Positions 57,330 to 64,000 of a DNA stretch of 64,000 nt are shown here, in pieces. The notes beneath the pieces are model-generated. The model made no database searches. It was not told the DNA's origin and saw only the letters and a program-made list of their open reading frames with translations. The translations under genes were made by a program, and so were the position numbers. Where the stretch lies: NCBI RefSeq assembly GCF_003112575.1, contig NZ_BEWC01000010.1, positions 62,001-126,000 on the forward strand, written 5' to 3'. The stretch's first letter is position 1. Each line of letters begins with the position of its first letter. Source of the stretch: Streptomyces ardesiacus. Its GTDB lineage: Bacteria; Actinomycetota; Actinomycetes; Streptomycetales; Streptomycetaceae.

Positions 57330-59168
57330 TTGGCCAGCAAGTCCTCCGCGCGCCTCGCCGCGCTCACCGTCGCCGCCGTCTGCTCGGTGGCGTCCACCGT
57401 CGTCCTCACCGCGCCCGCGCACGCCGGCGCCGCCCCGGCGGACCCCGTGCGCATCCACGACATCCAGGGCACCACCAGGCTCTCCCCGTACGCGGGCAAG
57501 CAGGTCGCGGACGTGGCCGGAATCGTCACCGGTGTCCGCGGCTACGGCTCCTCCAAGGGCTTCTGGATGCAGGACCCGCGCCCGGACGCCGACCCGGCCA
57601 CCAGCGAGGGCGTCTTCGTCTTCACGAGCAAGGCGCCCGAGGTGGCCGTCGGCGACGCCGTCACCGTCTCGGGCACGGTCTCGGAGTACGTGCCCGGCGG
57701 CACGTCCTCGGGGAACCAGTCGGTGACCGAGATCACGCGCCCGACGGTCACCGTCGTGTCGCGCGGCAACGCGGTCCCGGCCCCGACGACCGTCTCCGCC
57801 CGCTCCGTCCCGCGCGCGTACGCCCCCGAGGGCGACGAGGGCGCGAACGGGTCGGTCAACGCCCTGCCGCTTCAGCCCGCGCGGTACGCCCTGGACTACT
57901 ACGAGTCCCTGGAGGGCATGAACGTCCGGGTCCTGGACGCCCGTGTGGTCGGCGCCTCGGACCCCTACACGGAGCTGTGGGTCACGGTGAAGCCCCGCGA
58001 GAACGACAACCGCCGCGGCGGTACGGTCTACGGCTCCTACGACGACCAGAACACCGGTCGGCTGCAGATCCAGTCTCTGGGCAGGCCCGCCGACTTCCCC
58101 GCGGCCGACGTCGGCGACACGCTGACCGGCACCACCGCCGGTCCGCTGGACTACAACGAGTACGGCGGCTACACGCTCGTCGCGAGCGAGATCGGCGCCC
58201 TGGGGAGCGGCGGCACGGAGCGCGAGTCGACGCGTCCGCAGAGCGCGCGCGAGCTGGCGGTGGCGACGTACAACGTGGAGAACCTCGACCCGTCGGACGA
58301 CACGTTCGCCGCCCACGCCGAGGCGATCGTGCACCACCTCAAGTCGCCCGACATCGTGTCCCTGGAGGAGATCCAGGACAACAACGGTGCCACGGACGAC
58401 GGCACCGTCGCGGCCGACGAGACGGTCGGCAGGCTGATCGACGCGATCGTCGCGGCCGGCGGCCCGCGCTACGACTGGCGGGGCATCGACCCGGTCGACA
58501 AGGCGGACGGCGGCCAACCCGGCGGCAACATCCGCCAGGCGTTCCTGTTCAACCCCGAGCGGGTCTCCTTCACCGACCGGGCGGGCGGCGACGCCACCAC
58601 GGCGACCGGGGTGCGCAAGGAGCGCGGCAAGGCGACGCTGACCCACTCCCCCGGGCGGGTCGACCCGGCGAACCCGGCCTGGAAGGACAGCCGCAAGCCG
58701 CTGGCGGGCGAGTTCGTCTTCCGCGGCCGCACGGTCTTCGTCATCGCCAACCACTTCAACTCCAAGGGCGGCGACCAGGGCCTGACGGCGCAGTACCAGC
58801 CGCCGTCGCGCGGCTCGGAGACCCAGCGCCACGCCCAGGCGAAGGTGGTGAACACCTTCGTGAAGGAGATCCTGGCCGCCCAGAAGAACGCGGACGTCGT
58901 CGCCCTCGGCGACATCAACGACTTCGAGTTCTCCGAAACCGCCCGCCTGCTGGAGGACGGCGGCGCCCTGTGGTCGGCGGTGAAGTCGCTGCCGGAGAGC
59001 GAGCGTTACTCGTACGTCTACCAGGGCAACAGCCAGGTCCTGGACCAGATCCTGGTCAGTCCGTCCATCCGCCGCGGCGGACTGTCCTACGACAGCGTGC
59101 ACGTCAACGCCGAGTTCCACGACCAGATCAGCGACCACGACCCGCAGGTGCTGCGGTTCCGTCCGTAA
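57330..59168 (+). CDS. Secreted endonuclease/exonuclease/phosphatase-family nuclease
   Basis: A 612-residue secreted protein. The signal peptide (SSARLAALTVAAVCSVASTVVLTAPAHAG) starts at a TTG preceded by CGGAGGG. Residues ~30-290 form an OB/lamin-like region found in ExeM/NucH-type extracellular nucleases (IHDIQGTTRLSPYAGKQV, GYGSSKGFWMQD). Residues ~300-610 form the EEP nuclease domain: VATYNVENLDPSDD, DIVSLEEIQDNNG with the catalytic Glu, FVIANHFNSKG, VVALGDINDFEFSET and HDQISDHDPQVL with the final Asp-His. It would degrade extracellular DNA or RNA to recover nucleotides and phosphate. Confidence 0.9.
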   Translation: MASKSSARLAALTVAAVCSVASTVVLTAPAHAGAAPADPVRIHDIQGTTRLSPYAGKQVADVAGIVTGVRGYGSSKGFWMQDPRPDADPATSEGVFVFTSKAPEVAVGDAVTVSGTVSEYVPGGTSSGNQSVTEITRPTVTVVSRGNAVPAPTTVSARSVPRAYAPEGDEGANGSVNALPLQPARYALDYYESLEGMNVRVLDARVVGASDPYTELWVTVKPRENDNRRGGTVYGSYDDQNTGRLQIQSLGRPADFPAADVGDTLTGTTAGPLDYNEYGGYTLVASEIGALGSGGTERESTRPQSARELAVATYNVENLDPSDDTFAAHAEAIVHHLKSPDIVSLEEIQDNNGATDDGTVAADETVGRLIDAIVAAGGPRYDWRGIDPVDKADGGQPGGNIRQAFLFNPERVSFTDRAGGDATTATGVRKERGKATLTHSPGRVDPANPAWKDSRKPLAGEFVFRGRTVFVIANHFNSKGGDQGLTAQYQPPSRGSETQRHAQAKVVNTFVKEILAAQKNADVVALGDINDFEFSETARLLEDGGALWSAVKSLPESERYSYVYQGNSQVLDQILVSPSIRRGGLSYDSVHVNAEFHDQISDHDPQVLRFRP

Positions 59169-59214
59169 CCGGACGGTGGTGGGGGCGGGTTCGGCGGCTC
59201 GGCGGTTCGGCGGT

Positions 59215-59922
59215 TCAGCGCGGCACGAGACCGAGTGCGTGGTCGTACCGGCTGACCCCGCCGCCGGTCAGGCCCGGCCAGTTGTGCACCCGCTCCCACT
59301 GCGGCGTCGCCGAGCCGACCCCGTCACCGGGCGCGGCGAGGGCGTCGATGTGGGCCTGCGCGCTCTCCCACTCGGCGTAGTTGAGGACGCGCGTGCCGTC
59401 GGTGCTGAGGTGGAAGTGGGCCGAGATGCCCCCGGGTTGCGGGTTCGGCTCGGTCTCCAGGGCCTCGAAGACGGCGTCCACCCAGGCGCGCCGGCGGTCG
59501 GGGCCCGTCCCGTCGAACTCGACGTCGACGATGACGACGCAGCCCGGGGCCGCGGCTGCCGCCCCGTTCTCGCGGCTGGTGCTGCGGTACCGCCGGTAGC
59601 TGCGGAGCGCCAGCCGCTCGATGCCCGGCACGGCGGTGTCGATCTCGTCGACGCGCTCCTGGCGCCGGGTCTTCCTGAAGGCCTCGTACGCCGGCTCGCT
59701 CGCCCACTGGGAGTGGTGCAGCAGCGTGCTGCCGTCGTGCCCGGTGTAGACGTGATAGCCGCGCAGGTCTTCCGCGGGCCAGGGGCGGCGCTCCCAGGTG
59801 CGGGCGATGGCCTCGACGGTCCGCCGCTGCCGTTCGGGGGTGCCCACCCGCCAGGTGCTGAAGAAGGGCGCCAGGACGTCGGGGCGGGTGAGCCGGGGAT
59901 GGGCGTCGGTGCGGCGGGTCAT
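59215..59922 (-). CDS. Antibiotic biosynthesis monooxygenase-like (dimeric alpha-beta barrel) protein
   Basis: A 235-residue protein with two ABM-like halves: residues ~10-110 (FFSTWRVGTPERQRRTVEAIARTWERRPWPAEDLRGYHVYTG) and ~125-230 (VVIVDVEFDGTGPDRRRAWVDAVFEALETE ... LNYAEWESAQAHIDAL). Such proteins act as small monooxygenases or heme-degrading-like barrels; the substrate is unknown. ATG at 59922 follows GGAGG; the frame to 60141 is unsupported. A MerR-type operator lies about 80 bases upstream, so it is probably induced by an oxidant or drug. Confidence 0.8.
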   Translation of the reverse strand: MTRRTDAHPRLTRPDVLAPFFSTWRVGTPERQRRTVEAIARTWERRPWPAEDLRGYHVYTGHDGSTLLHHSQWASEPAYEAFRKTRRQERVDEIDTAVPGIERLALRSYRRYRSTSRENGAAAAAPGCVVIVDVEFDGTGPDRRRAWVDAVFEALETEPNPQPGGISAHFHLSTDGTRVLNYAEWESAQAHIDALAAPGDGVGSATPQWERVHNWPGLTGGGVSRYDHALGLVPR

Positions 59923-59993
59923 GCCGGCCTCCGTGGTCGGTGGTCGTCGGTACGCGGTGGACGCACGGTGGATGCGCCCACCGTGCCGCCACC

Positions 59994-60024
59994 ACCCTCC
60001 GACCTCGACCAAGGTTGAGGTCAA
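59994..60024 (-). promoter_or_regulatory. MerR-family-type promoter/operator
   Basis: On the minus strand TTGACC (60024-60019) is followed after 19 bases by GAGGGT (59999-59994). Between them lies the inverted repeat CCTCAACC-TT-GGTCGAGG, with one mismatch. A long 19-base spacer filled by an inverted repeat is the hallmark of MerR/SoxR-type promoters. No MerR gene is in the window. Confidence 0.6.
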
Positions 60025-60058
60025 GTCCGTTCCGGTACCGGCATGAGGGACACGGCCC

Positions 60059-60463
60059 TCAGCAGGGCCCGTGGCGGTGGCGCCGCGCGAGGCTCGCCGC
60101 CACCGCCACGCCCGCCGCCGCCCCGGCGACCAGCACGGCACGCGGGTGCCCGAGCCCGGCGCGCACCGCGCCCCGCGCCCGCCGTGACGGCGGGTCGGTC
60201 CGGCCCGCCCCGCCCCGCACGGTGTGCCCGGCGGAGCTGCGCAGGTGCACGGTCATGGCGCCGGCCCTGTCCTTGAGGTCGGCGACCCGGGCCTTGGCGC
60301 GGCCCTTCACGTCGGCCTTGCCAGCCAGTTCCTCGACGGTGTCGCCGAGTTCGCCGCGGGTCTGTTCGATCTGCCGCCGCAGCTCGTCGGGGCCCTTGGC
60401 GCCGCCGACCGGCTGCGCGGTGGAGCCGCTCCTCGTACCGTCCCGGCTCGTCGCGTCGGTCAT
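60059..60463 (-). CDS. DUF3618 membrane-associated protein
   Basis: A 134-residue protein. The DUF3618 signature is ELRRQIEQTRGELGDTVEELAGKADVKGRAKAR (~28-60). One short hydrophobic segment (AVLVAGAAAGVAVAASLA) precedes a basic end (RRHRHGPC). Its start overlaps the stop of the holin-like gene (ATGA). This pair is common in actinobacteria and is thought to act at the envelope. Function is unknown. Confidence 0.87.
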   Translation of the reverse strand: MTDATSRDGTRSGSTAQPVGGAKGPDELRRQIEQTRGELGDTVEELAGKADVKGRAKARVADLKDRAGAMTVHLRSSAGHTVRGGAGRTDPPSRRARGAVRAGLGHPRAVLVAGAAAGVAVAASLARRHRHGPC

Positions 60464-60879
60464 CGATGTGCCCTTTCCCTGATCTGGTCGACGTCGGCCC
60501 TGACGCTGCCGAGGGTCTCCTCGGGCTTGGGCGGCACGGCCCGGCGGAGCTGGGCGCGACCGGTCATGGCCAGGACGCCGGCGATCACGAAGAGCGCCCC
60601 CGTCACGATGAGCGCCGCGGCCCAGACGGGCAGCACCAGCGAGAGTGCGGCGACGGCCGTGCCGGCCAGGGCGAACAGGCCCACGTAGGCGATCGCGCCC
60701 GCGGCACCGAGCATTCCGCCGCCGCGCCCGGCCCGCTTGCCCTTCTCGGCCAGTTCCATCTTGGCGAGGGCCACTTCCTGGCGCACGAGCCGGGAGAGCT
60801 GTTCGGTGGCCTGCCCGACGAGTTCGCCCACGGAGTGCTGTTCGTCGCGCACCGGCCTGGTGTGCATGGTTCCGGTCAC
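60460..60879 (-). CDS. Phage holin family / Actinobacterial Holin-X type membrane protein
   Basis: A 139-residue protein. An amphipathic N terminus (SVGELVGQATEQLSRLVRQEVALAKMELAEKGKRAG) precedes two membrane helices (~57-80 and ~85-106), then a polar tail. This is the DUF1469/holin-X layout. It is not evidence of a prophage; the family is chromosomal in Streptomyces. It is coupled to the DUF3618 gene by ATGA overlap. ATG at 60867 is an alternative start. Confidence 0.87.
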   Translation of the reverse strand: MTGTMHTRPVRDEQHSVGELVGQATEQLSRLVRQEVALAKMELAEKGKRAGRGGGMLGAAGAIAYVGLFALAGTAVAALSLVLPVWAAALIVTGALFVIAGVLAMTGRAQLRRAVPPKPEETLGSVRADVDQIRERAHR

Positions 60880-60963
60880 GGTGTTCCCGCCTCCTCTCGG
60901 TCCGGAGCACCCCGGGTACCCCGGCCCGCCCGGCGCTACCCGCCCGAGCGCCGGCCCTCGCCG

Positions 60964-61015
60964 CGCGAAGCATTCCTTATAGGTACCTCGTAGAAAATTT
61001 AAGTGGAGCTACACG
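60964..61015. promoter_or_regulatory. AT-richer divergent promoter region before dapA
   Basis: Contains the palindrome AGGTACCT at 60981-60988 and the AT-rich TAGAAAATTTAAG just after it. The only run of this composition nearby, it probably holds the dapA promoter. No consensus -35 is clear. Confidence 0.35.
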
Positions 61016-61038
61016 GTCCGGCCGCCGACACTACTCCC

Positions 61039-62010
61039 ATGACGACAGACGACGACCGCCCCGCCGCCCCCTTCGGCCGCACCCTGTGCGCCATGGTCAC
61101 GCCCCTCACCGAGTCCGGCGCGCTCGATCCCGACGGCGCCGCGCGGCTCGCCGGGCACCTGGTCTCGCGGGGCTGCGACGGCTTGGTCCTGTCCGGCACC
61201 ACGGGCGAGTCGCCGACCACCACGGACGCCGAGAAGGCGGCGCTGGTGACGGCGGTCCGGGAGGCCGTCGGGGACCGCGCGGCACTCGTCGCCGGGGTCG
61301 GCACCGCGGACACCCGGCACACCGTGGACCTGGCGCTGGCCGCCGAGAAGGCGGGCGCGGACGGTCTGCTGGTGGTCGCGCCGTACTACAGCAGGCCGCC
61401 GCAGGACGCGGTGGAGGCGCACTTCCGCGAGGTCGCCGACGCGAGCGGCCTGCCGGTGATGCTGTACGACATCCCGGGCCGCACCGGCACGCGCGTCGAG
61501 CCGGACACGGTCGCCCGCCTCGCCGAGCACCCGCGGATCGTCGCCGTCAAGGACTGTTCGTACGACCTCCTCGGCACCCAAAAGGTGCTGTCCCGCACGG
61601 ATCTGGCGTACTACGCGGGCTGTGACGAGCAGGTCCTGGCCCTGTACGCGCTCGGTGCGACGGGCTGCGTCAGCACGGTCGCGAACGTCGTGCCGGGGCT
61701 GTTCCCGGCCGTTTTCGACGCCTTCGACCGGGGCGACACCGGGCGGGCCGCCCAGCTCCAGCGACGGGCGGTCCCGCTCGTCGAGTCGATGACGGCGGCC
61801 GGCCTGCCCGGCACGGTCACCGCCAAGGCGCTCCTCGGCGCGCTGGGCCTGCCGGCGGGCCCGGTCCGCGCGCCGCTGCGGCCCGCGGACCGCGGGACCA
61901 CGGCCGGCCTGCTGGCGGCCTACGAGGAACTGACCGCCGCCACCGCTCAGTTCCAGGCGTGGCCGCCGCCGGACAGCAGCCCTTCGTGCGGTTACGGTGG
62001 CCCGCGATGA
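61039..62010 (+). CDS. dapA: 4-hydroxy-tetrahydrodipicolinate synthase (DapA)
   Basis: A 323-residue enzyme that condenses pyruvate and aspartate semialdehyde, the first lysine/diaminopimelate step. The true DapA signature LSGTTGESPTTT (51-62) is present, unlike the two catabolic paralogues in this window. Y143 lies in LYDIPGRTG and the Schiff-base K171 in IVAVKDCSYD. Streptomyces usually has more than one dapA. ATG at 61039 is chosen for family fit, though no ribosome site is visible; a GTG at 61003 is in frame. The C terminus has an extra ~25-residue tail. The stop overlaps the ATG of a small gene. Confidence 0.92.
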   Translation: MTTDDDRPAAPFGRTLCAMVTPLTESGALDPDGAARLAGHLVSRGCDGLVLSGTTGESPTTTDAEKAALVTAVREAVGDRAALVAGVGTADTRHTVDLALAAEKAGADGLLVVAPYYSRPPQDAVEAHFREVADASGLPVMLYDIPGRTGTRVEPDTVARLAEHPRIVAVKDCSYDLLGTQKVLSRTDLAYYAGCDEQVLALYALGATGCVSTVANVVPGLFPAVFDAFDRGDTGRAAQLQRRAVPLVESMTAAGLPGTVTAKALLGALGLPAGPVRAPLRPADRGTTAGLLAAYEELTAATAQFQAWPPPDSSPSCGYGGPR

Positions 62011-62195
62011 GCAGAAGACGCTATGTGGCCCGGGGCGTCCCGGGCGGATACCGCATCTGGGACAGCAGGGGCCGCCGCTGGTGGGGCGACCACTACGAAC
62101 TGTGCCCCGACGATCTCCTGACCGAACTGAACGGCCCGGCCGACCAGACCCGCATCACCGCGCTCCTGAAGCGCTACCGCGCCCTGAAACGGTGA
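62007..62195 (+). CDS. Small basic protein coupled to dapA
   Basis: A 62-residue protein starting MSRRRYVARGVPGGYRIWDS. It is rich in Arg, Trp and Tyr (RGRRWWGDHYELCPDDLLTELNG) and ends KRYRALKR. ATGA overlap with dapA argues for real translation. No family is recognised with certainty. Confidence 0.65.
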   Translation: MSRRRYVARGVPGGYRIWDSRGRRWWGDHYELCPDDLLTELNGPADQTRITALLKRYRALKR

Positions 62196-62243
62196 ACCCG
62201 CACGGCGCCGCCCCCGGCCCGTGCGGCGGTCTGCCGCTCCTCC

Positions 62244-62318
62244 GGCGCCCGCCCGGGCGGGCGCCCGCGCGCCGACGGTCACGAACGCGGCCCCGGCACT
62301 TCATCGGTGCCGGGGCCG
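62244..62318. terminator. Palindrome and terminator hairpin between convergent genes
   Basis: GGCGCCCGCCC/GGGCGGGCGCC is a perfect 22-bp palindrome at 62244-62265. At 62288-62318, CGGCCCCGGCAC and GTGCCGGGGCCG form a 12-bp stem with a 7-base loop. The second is a good bidirectional terminator for the small gene and dapD. Confidence 0.8.
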
Positions 62319-62360
62319 GGTTCGGACGACGGGGGGGCCGCAGGTCACGGCCTTCCGTGC

Positions 62361-63350
62361 TCAGTTGTGGCTGTGCAGGATCTCGTTCAGGCCGCCCCAC
62401 ACCGCGTTGTTCGGGCGGGCCTCCACCGTGCCGGTGACCGAGTTGCGGCGGAAGAGGATGTTCGAGGCGCCGGAGAGTTCGCGGGCCTTGACGATCTGGC
62501 CGTCGGGCATGGTGACGCGGGTGCCCGCGGTGACGTAGAGGCCGGCCTCGACCACGCACTCGTCGCCCAGCGCGATGCCGACGCCCGCCTCGGCGCCGAC
62601 CAGGCAGCGTTCGCCGATGACGATGCGGACGTTGCCGCCGCCGGAGAGGGTGCCCATGGTGGAGGCGCCGCCGCCGATGTCGGAGCCGTCGCCGACGACG
62701 ACGCCCGCGGAGATGCGGCCCTCGACCATCGAGGTGCCGAGCGTGCCGGCGTTGAAGTTGACGAAGCCCTCGTGCATGACGGTGGTGCCCTCGGCCAGGT
62801 GCGCGCCGAGGCGGACCCGGTCGGCGTCGGCGATGCGGACGCCCTTGGGGGCGACGTAGTCCGTCATGCGGGGGAACTTGTCGATCGAGGTGACCTGGAG
62901 GTGCAGGCCCTCGGCGCGGGCGTTGAGGCGCACCTTCTCGATGTCGTCGACGGCGACGGGGCCGAGCGAGGTCCAGGCGACGTTGGCGAGGAAGGCGAAC
63001 TGGCCCTCCAGGCTGAGGCCGTGCGGCTTGACCAGGCGGTGGGAGAGCAGGTGCAGGCGCAGGTAGACGTCGTGCGTGTCGAGCGGCTTCTCGTCCAGCG
63101 AGGAGATGACCGTGCGGACCGCGACCACCTCGACGCCGCGGCGGGCGTCCGGACCGACCGCGGCGGTGGCACCGCCGCCCAGGAGTTCGGCGGCCTGTTC
63201 GGCGGTGAGGCGCTCGGTGCCGGAGGGACCGGGCTCCGCGGCGAGTTCGGGGGCCGGGAACCAGGTGTCGAGGACGGTGCCGTCGGCGGCGATCGTGGCG
63301 AGGCCGGCGGCCACGGCGCCGGTGGTGCGGGGAGCAGTCGTGTCGGTCAT
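62361..63350 (-). CDS. dapD: 2,3,4,5-tetrahydropyridine-2,6-dicarboxylate N-succinyltransferase (DapD)
   Basis: A 329-residue enzyme of the actinobacterial DapD type that succinylates tetrahydrodipicolinate in diaminopimelate synthesis. The N-terminal region ends around VYLRLHLLSHRLVKPHG. The left-handed beta helix then shows hexapeptide-like turns: VRLGAHLAEGTTVMHEGFVNFNAGTLG, ISAGVVVGDGSDIGGGAS, NVRIVIGERCLVGAEAGVGIALGD and CVVEAGLYVTAGTRV. It lies tail to tail with dapA, so two steps of one pathway are encoded close together. Confidence 0.95.
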   Translation of the reverse strand: MTDTTAPRTTGAVAAGLATIAADGTVLDTWFPAPELAAEPGPSGTERLTAEQAAELLGGGATAAVGPDARRGVEVVAVRTVISSLDEKPLDTHDVYLRLHLLSHRLVKPHGLSLEGQFAFLANVAWTSLGPVAVDDIEKVRLNARAEGLHLQVTSIDKFPRMTDYVAPKGVRIADADRVRLGAHLAEGTTVMHEGFVNFNAGTLGTSMVEGRISAGVVVGDGSDIGGGASTMGTLSGGGNVRIVIGERCLVGAEAGVGIALGDECVVEAGLYVTAGTRVTMPDGQIVKARELSGASNILFRRNSVTGTVEARPNNAVWGGLNEILHSHN

Positions 63351-63359
63351 GAGGGCAAC

Positions 63360-63953
63360 CTAACCGGCCGCCGCCGGTGGAAGCGAGCCGGGACCGCGCC
63401 CGTCTCGGGTGCCGGGCGCCGGCAGCAGCCGGGTCAGCACCTCGCGCGCGTACTCCTCGTCGTAGGGCGTGTCCGTGAGCAGGACCTGGAGGCAGATGCC
63501 GTCCAGTACGGCGACCAGGGCGCGGGCGGTGGTGGGGTCCGTGCGGGCGGCGAGCAGGGCGCCCACGCCCTCGGCCCACTCGGCGGCCACGGGGCGCAGG
63601 GCGGGGCGGCGCAGCGCGGCGAGGTACAGCTCGTACTCCAGCTCCACGCCGGTGCGGTCGCCGCCGAGCCACTCCCCCAGGACACGGGCGAGTTCGGCGG
63701 GCAGGTCGCCCTCGGGGTCGGCCAGGGCGGGGTGGGCGGCGACGACCTTGGCGAAGCCCTCGTTGGCCTGGCGCAGGGCGGCGACCATGAGGTCGTCCAG
63801 CGTCGCGAAGTGGTACGTCGTGGAGCCGAGCGGGACGTCCGCCTCGGCGGCGACGGTGCGGTGGCTGAGGCCGGCGATGCCCGCCCGGCCGACGACCCGG
63901 ATCGCGGCGTCGATGATGCGCCGGCGGCGCTCGGGGTCGTGGCGGCGGACCAT
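63360..63953 (-). CDS. TetR-family regulator
   Basis: A 197-residue regulator. The HTH is RRRRIIDAAIRVVGRAGIAGLSHRTVAAEADVPLGSTTYHFATLDDLMVAAL. The C-terminal domain is helical with no recognisable ligand motif. Its ATG overlaps by one base the stop of an SMR transporter gene on the same strand (TGATG), so it probably controls that exporter. Confidence 0.9.
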   Translation of the reverse strand: MVRRHDPERRRRIIDAAIRVVGRAGIAGLSHRTVAAEADVPLGSTTYHFATLDDLMVAALRQANEGFAKVVAAHPALADPEGDLPAELARVLGEWLGGDRTGVELEYELYLAALRRPALRPVAAEWAEGVGALLAARTDPTTARALVAVLDGICLQVLLTDTPYDEEYAREVLTRLLPAPGTRDGRGPGSLPPAAAG

Positions 63954-64000
63954 CAGTGCGCTCCGCCCAGGTTGAGGACGACGACGCCGACGATGATCAG
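63953..64000 (-). CDS. Small multidrug resistance (SMR) transporter, 3' end
   Basis: The last 15 codons and the stop of a minus-strand gene enter from the right edge. The encoded end LIIVGVVVLNLGGAH is typical of helix 4 and the C terminus of SMR exporters (SugE/EmrE/QacC type). The stop overlaps the TetR start. The rest lies outside the window. Confidence 0.7.
   Translation of the reverse strand: MIIVGVVVLNLGGAH

Noticed and set aside
60460..60879. Prophage remnant suggested by the holin-like gene
   Set aside because: The holin-X/DUF3618 pair is a normal chromosomal pair in actinomycetes, and no integrase, capsid or attachment site is near.

Overview
The window is chromosomal DNA of a high-GC actinomycete, almost certainly Streptomyces. 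Coding GC is very high with strong third-position G/C bias. GTG and TTG starts and 4-nt stop/start overlaps are common. ectABCD lies next to a SCO1860-type LAETG-anchored protein, as in S. coelicolor. The genes are SigE-family sigma, IclR, GntR, TerD and DapD types usual in that genus. I saw no insertion sequence, prophage, CRISPR array or true tRNA.

Layout. 1-4495: end of a cobalamin operon (cobL fragment, CbiG-CbiH fusion, CbiX with a His-rich tail, cobC-like). 4986-9109: LAETG-anchored secreted protein, amidohydrolase, membrane protein, class V aminotransferase. 9439-12766: ectABCD (ectoine and hydroxyectoine). 12845-24715: housekeeping and stress genes, including a two-component pair whose kinase has an unusual C-terminal membrane extension, an aldehyde dehydrogenase divergent from an IclR regulator, a PbpA-like PBP, an ECF sigma with partner, and a secreted phosphatase. 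24831-44359: a large pectin and sugar-acid catabolic region (pectinesterase, pectate lyase, SGNH acetylesterase, GH43, an ABC importer, sugar-acid dehydratases, 5-dehydro-4-deoxyglucarate dehydratase, uronate dehydrogenase), interrupted by a few unrelated genes. 44632-49678: DeoR-regulated polyol importer and dehydrogenase. 49786-53230: TerD-like protein, TetR, and a Ro60 (TROVE) orthologue. 53281-53663: noncoding RNAs on the Ro strand. 53710-60879: PhoX-type phosphatase, secreted nuclease and envelope proteins. 61039-64000: dapA, dapD, TetR and the end of an SMR transporter.

How the parts may work together. Secreted pectinesterase, pectate lyase and acetylesterase would break pectin down, and the ABC importer and GH43 would process oligomers. 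Uronate dehydrogenase, a dehydratase, 5-dehydro-4-deoxyglucarate dehydratase and the alpha-ketoglutarate-semialdehyde-type dehydrogenase at 18056 would form an oxidative route from galacturonate to 2-oxoglutarate. PhoX, the acid phosphatase and the nuclease suit phosphate scavenging, and PhoX is preceded by PHO-box-like repeats.

Most striking observation. Upstream of the Ro gene and on its strand lie two RNAs with circularly permuted tRNA-like modules. In each the order is T arm, acceptor stem closed by a short loop, then D arm, all carried on a long Y-RNA-like stem. Between them is a third, shorter element with the same Ro-binding-like motif but without most of the tRNA-like module. This is a Ro/Y RNA locus of the YrlA class, apparently with a tandem, partly degenerate Y RNA array.
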